Source: Sideroxyarcus sp045866275
GTDB lineage: Bacteria; Pseudomonadota; Gammaproteobacteria; Burkholderiales; Gallionellaceae
Length of the DNA: 7,396 nt
Direction of reading: 5' to 3'
Assembly (NCBI GenBank): GCA_045866275.1
Contig: BAAFRX010000035.1
Location: 1 to 7,396 of the forward strand
The number at the start of each line of letters is the position of its first letter. The stretch's first letter is position 1. Below, piece after piece: positions 5,290 through 7,396 of this stretch. Both the position numbers and the translations under genes were made by a program. The notes below the pieces were generated by a model, which saw only the letters and a list, made by a program, of their open reading frames with translations, searched no databases and was not told the DNA's origin.

Positions 5290-5910
5290 ATGACACTCTT
5301 GTTTTTTGTTGTAGCGGCTTATCTGCTGGGCTCCATTTCTTTTGCCGTGTTGACAAGCAAAGTTTTTGGTCTGGACGATCCGCGCTCTTATGGTTCGGGT
5401 AATCCCGGCGCAACCAATGTGTTGCGCAGCGGCAAGAAAGGAATTGCTGCGCTGACCTTGTTCGGGGATGTTGCAAAGGGTTGGTTAGCCGTGTTTCTGG
5501 CGATTCATTTTGCGCCCCCGGACGGTAACGTGCATTTATTGGAGGCCGCGGTTGCCTTGGCGGCTTTTATTGGGCACATCTTTCCCGTCTTCCACAAATT
5601 CAAGGGCGGCAAGGGTGTGGCGACCGCGCTGGGCGTATTGCTGGGCATCAACCCATGGATGGGCGTGGCTATTTTTGCAGCATGGTTGCTGGCGGCAACG
5701 GTTTTTCGCTATTCCTCCCTGGCTGCCTTGATTGCGGCCATCGCAGGCCCTGTTTTTGCACTGCTGATTCCCCTGCCGCTTGAATTGATCATCGCTACGG
5801 TCGTGATGACGCTGTTGTTGATCTGGCGTCACAAAAGCAACATTCGAAACTTGTTGGCGGGCAAGGAAAACAAGATCGGAAGCAAAAAGAAAGAAATTCA
5901 CTCCGCGTAA
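5290..5910 (+). CDS. plsY: Glycerol-3-phosphate acyltransferase (acyl-phosphate dependent)
   Basis: PlsY transfers an acyl chain from acyl-phosphate (made by PlsX) to glycerol-3-phosphate. This gives lysophosphatidic acid, the first step of phospholipid synthesis, in the inner membrane. The 206-residue protein has about five hydrophobic helices and all three family motifs: SGNPGATNVLR (36-46), GHIFPVFHKFKGGKGVAT (95-112), and HKSNIRNLLAGKE (181-193). The last is followed by a lysine-rich tail, GSKKKE. Length is normal. TAAGG eight bases upstream supports the start. It overlaps the convergent tsaD by 13 bases, so its last codons are antisense to the end of tsaD. No terminator hairpin is visible at that junction. 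Confidence 0.96.
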   Translation: MTLLFFVVAAYLLGSISFAVLTSKVFGLDDPRSYGSGNPGATNVLRSGKKGIAALTLFGDVAKGWLAVFLAIHFAPPDGNVHLLEAAVALAAFIGHIFPVFHKFKGGKGVATALGVLLGINPWMGVAIFAAWLLAATVFRYSSLAALIAAIAGPVFALLIPLPLELIIATVVMTLLLIWRHKSNIRNLLAGKENKIGSKKKEIHSA

Positions 5911-6923
5911 TTCAGTTCCTGCAAGTCCCAGCGCGGCTTCACGTTGAAGCGATAGTCGCGGCGGGCGTCCTGGTGCTGCAAGCGCATCGCGCCGGCAAAG
6001 GCAATCATCGCGCCGTTGTCGGTACAGAATTCCAAATCGGGATAGAACACCTTGCCGTCGCGCTGGCTGACGGCGGTCTGCAAACGTTCGCGCAATAGCC
6101 GGTTCGCGCCGACTCCGCCCGCCACCACCAGTTGGTGCAATTTGCACTGCTTCAGCGCGTTTTGTGCCTTGCTCACCAGCACATCGACGATGGCTTCCTG
6201 TGCGGCGTGCGCGATGTCGGCGCGGGTCTGCGGATCGGTTGGATTTTGTTGCGCCGCCAGCAGCACGGCAGTCTTCAATCCGCTGAAACTGAAATCGAGA
6301 TCGCCGCTGTGCAGCATCGGACGCGGCAACCTGAACCGTCCAGGTACGCCGGTTTGCGCCAGTTTCGCCAGCAGTGCGCCGCCCGGATAATCCAGCCCAA
6401 GCAACTTGGCGCTCTTGTCGAATGCTTCGCCCGCGGCATCGTCCACAGATTCGCCGAGCAAGGTGTACCGGCCGATCCCGTCCACCCGCATGAGTTGGGT
6501 GTGTCCGCCGGAGACGAGCAACGCCACGAACGGGAATTCCGGCGCGGGATCCGACAAAAGCGGAGAGAGCAGATGGCCCTCCAGATGATGCACGCCGATG
6601 GTGGGAAGGTTCAGGGAGTAAGCCAGAGCGCAGGCGATACTGGCGCCGACCAGAAGTGCGCCGGACAGCCCCGGCCCGCGCGTATAAGCGACCGCATCGA
6701 TGTCGCCCAAGGTGCAACCGGCATTTTGCAGGGCGCTGCGCAGCAATGGCAGTGCGTGCCGCACATGATCGCGCGAAGCCAGTTCGGGCACCACGCCACC
6801 ATATTCGTTGTGCAGCGCGATCTGCGAATGCAATGTATGCGCGAGCAGGCCGCGCTCGCTGTGATATAGCGCGATACCGGTTTCGTCGCAGGAGGACTCG
6901 ATGCCAAGGATGAGCGGATTCAT
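5898..6923 (-). CDS. tsaD: tRNA N6-threonylcarbamoyladenosine synthase subunit TsaD
   Basis: TsaD (with TsaB and TsaE) moves threonylcarbamoyl from TC-AMP, made by TsaC, onto A37 of tRNAs that read ANN codons. The 341-residue protein has the whole ASKHA-fold signature: LGIESSCDETG (6-16), the metal-binding pair His113 and His117 in HHLEGH, LVSGGHTQ (136-143), GGVGANRLLR (269-278), and CTDNGAMIAFAG (300-311) with the metal ligand Asp302. Length matches bacterial TsaD. There is no clear Shine-Dalgarno ahead of the ATG at 6923. A minimal frame, ATG-AAC-GCA-TGA, overlaps the start by its stop codon. The gene is divergent from the rRNA operon, with 74 bases between its start and the first rrn -35 box. 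No convincing promoter of its own was found in that gap. Confidence 0.97.
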   Translation of the reverse strand: MNPLILGIESSCDETGIALYHSERGLLAHTLHSQIALHNEYGGVVPELASRDHVRHALPLLRSALQNAGCTLGDIDAVAYTRGPGLSGALLVGASIACALAYSLNLPTIGVHHLEGHLLSPLLSDPAPEFPFVALLVSGGHTQLMRVDGIGRYTLLGESVDDAAGEAFDKSAKLLGLDYPGGALLAKLAQTGVPGRFRLPRPMLHSGDLDFSFSGLKTAVLLAAQQNPTDPQTRADIAHAAQEAIVDVLVSKAQNALKQCKLHQLVVAGGVGANRLLRERLQTAVSQRDGKVFYPDLEFCTDNGAMIAFAGAMRLQHQDARRDYRFNVKPRWDLQELNYAE

Positions 6924-6960
6924 GCGTTCATTGTAGTGAATCTGGTCGTGCGTATCGTAT

Positions 6961-7025
6961 GAGCAGAGAATTATTTCCAGAATATTTCAATAAAGTATTG
7001 ACGCAAAATTTTTGCTCCCTATAAT
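6961..7025 (+). promoter_or_regulatory. rRNA operon promoter P1 with AT-rich UP-like element
   Basis: TTGACG (6998-7003) and a perfect TATAAT (7020-7025) are separated by 16 bases. The stretch 6968-6996 upstream is A/T-rich in the manner of an UP element. Bases after the -10 read GCGCGCC, a GC-rich discriminator expected of stringently controlled, growth-rate-regulated rrn promoters. It is the outer of two tandem promoters. Confidence 0.85.
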
Positions 7026-7032
7026 GCGCGCC

Positions 7033-7061
7033 TCTTCGCTGTTGCGGAGTTGAAGCGAAGA
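7033..7061 (+). repeat. Stem-loop in the P1 leader
   Basis: TCTTCGCT (7033-7040) and AGCGAAGA (7054-7061) pair perfectly over 8 bp around a 13-base loop, just after the likely P1 start site. P2 repeats the left arm (7175-7182) but not the right, so only P1 transcripts would fold this way. Role unknown. Confidence 0.55.
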
Positions 7062-7119
7062 AAATAAAGCAATGTGTTTGCGTGCGGTCGGAAATAGGAT
7101 CGCGCTTCAGTAGCCAGAA

Positions 7120-7167
7120 ATAAATAGTGTGAAATTAGGTTGACGGAAAATTTTTAGTCCCTATAAT
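7120..7167 (+). promoter_or_regulatory. rRNA operon promoter P2
   Basis: TTGACG (7140-7145) and TATAAT (7162-7167) are again 16 bases apart, with an A/T-rich stretch upstream (about 7120-7139) and the discriminator GCGCACC. The 44 bases from the -35 onward match P1 at 40 positions, offset by 142 bases, so one promoter probably arose by duplication of the other. Confidence 0.85.
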
Positions 7168-7396
7168 GCGCACCTCTTCGCTGCCACGGTGGTTGAAGAA
7201 AGCGGCAAAAAAGTTCTTTAAAATTCAAAATAAACAACCGATTAGTGTGGGTACGTGTGTAGCGGCAGGTTAGCATTGCCAAGGTAATGCTGATCGACTC
7301 GAGACATACAGAAGTACCTCGCACTGATCGAAGATACAGAAATGTAAATTCGCTTTGAGTGAGATCTGCGGGTTCGAAAGGACTTGCAAAAAAACA
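7168..7396 (+). ncRNA. rRNA operon 5' leader with boxA (16S begins beyond the window)
   Basis: The stretch after P2 has the order of elements found in proteobacterial rrn leaders. A boxA-like GTTCTTTAAAA at 7213-7223 (compare E. coli TGCTCTTTAACA) binds the NusB/NusE antitermination complex. It is followed by a boxC-like GTGTGGG at 7245-7251. A strong hairpin then follows, 7268-7280 with 7283-7295, 13 pairs including wobble pairs, closing to a small loop. The sequence TGATCGA...ATACAGAA occurs twice (7291-7313 and 7325-7341). The conserved start of 16S (AGAGTTTGAT) is not reached, so the window stops within the leader. The identification rests on the promoters, boxA and boxC taken together. 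Confidence 0.82.
7213..7223 (+). promoter_or_regulatory. boxA antitermination element
   Basis: GTTCTTTAAAA matches the rrn boxA core, CTTTAA, and stands upstream of a GTGTGGG boxC-like block as in other rrn leaders. It would let RNA polymerase pass Rho-dependent stops in the untranslated rRNA operon. Confidence 0.75.

Noticed and set aside
5536..6717. 393-residue open frame on the minus strand
   Set aside because: It overlaps tsaD on the same strand in another frame and plsY in antisense. Its very high arginine and glycine content is typical of frame-shifted GC-rich coding sequence.
6132..6869. 245-residue open frame on the plus strand inside tsaD
   Set aside because: It is antisense to tsaD, whose motifs are complete, and there is no recognisable domain or ribosome-binding site.
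7300..7396. Start of the 16S rRNA gene inside the window
   Set aside because: The conserved AGAGTTTGAT near the 16S 5' end is absent, so only leader sequence is included.
1..7396. CRISPR arrays, tRNA genes, toxin-antitoxin or defence genes
   Set aside because: No regularly spaced repeats, cloverleaf sequences or recognisable defence proteins were seen on either strand.

Overview
The window looks like a chromosomal segment of a betaproteobacterium. The sequence of TsaD, FolB, PlsY and ribosomal protein L31, the form of the rRNA leader, and the moderate GC content all fit this. A member of the Nitrosomonadales/Gallionellaceae is my best guess, but that is an inference from general resemblance and not a search result.

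Layout. Bases 1-60 carry the promoter, ribosome-binding site and first codon of a minus-strand gene that leaves the window on the left. Bases 143-1036 are a decayed accessory patch: the N-terminal piece of a tyrosine recombinase, joined to the C-terminal helix-turn-helix tail of a REP-associated (IS200-like) transposase, then about 230 gene-free bases rich in small repeats and hairpins, then the N-terminal relic of an ArnT-like glycosyltransferase. From 1078 on, the window is dense housekeeping DNA. A DUF167/YggU gene (+) converges on a minus-strand run that reads rpmE (L31), an M48-family lipoprotein metalloprotease, and an intact ArnT-like membrane glycosyltransferase. folB (-) and plsY (+) are divergent and share a 77-base gap (from the folB ATG) that contains a perfect 8-bp inverted repeat. 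plsY converges on tsaD (-) with a 13-base overlap. tsaD is divergent from an rRNA operon whose two nearly identical tandem promoters, boxA and leader fill 6998-7396. The 16S gene itself would start just past the right edge.

How the genes relate. rpmE and the rrn promoters belong to ribosome production. tsaD makes the t6A modification of ANN-decoding tRNAs. folB feeds folate synthesis and plsY makes lysophosphatidic acid for phospholipids. The M48 protease and the glycosyltransferase are separated by only three bases and probably form one transcript acting at the cell envelope.

I found no convincing new multi-gene system. The best second looks are the chimeric mobile-element scar, the relic of a second ArnT-like gene beside an intact one whose expected catalytic Asp position reads Asn, the palindrome between folB and plsY, and the duplicated rrn promoter cassette.
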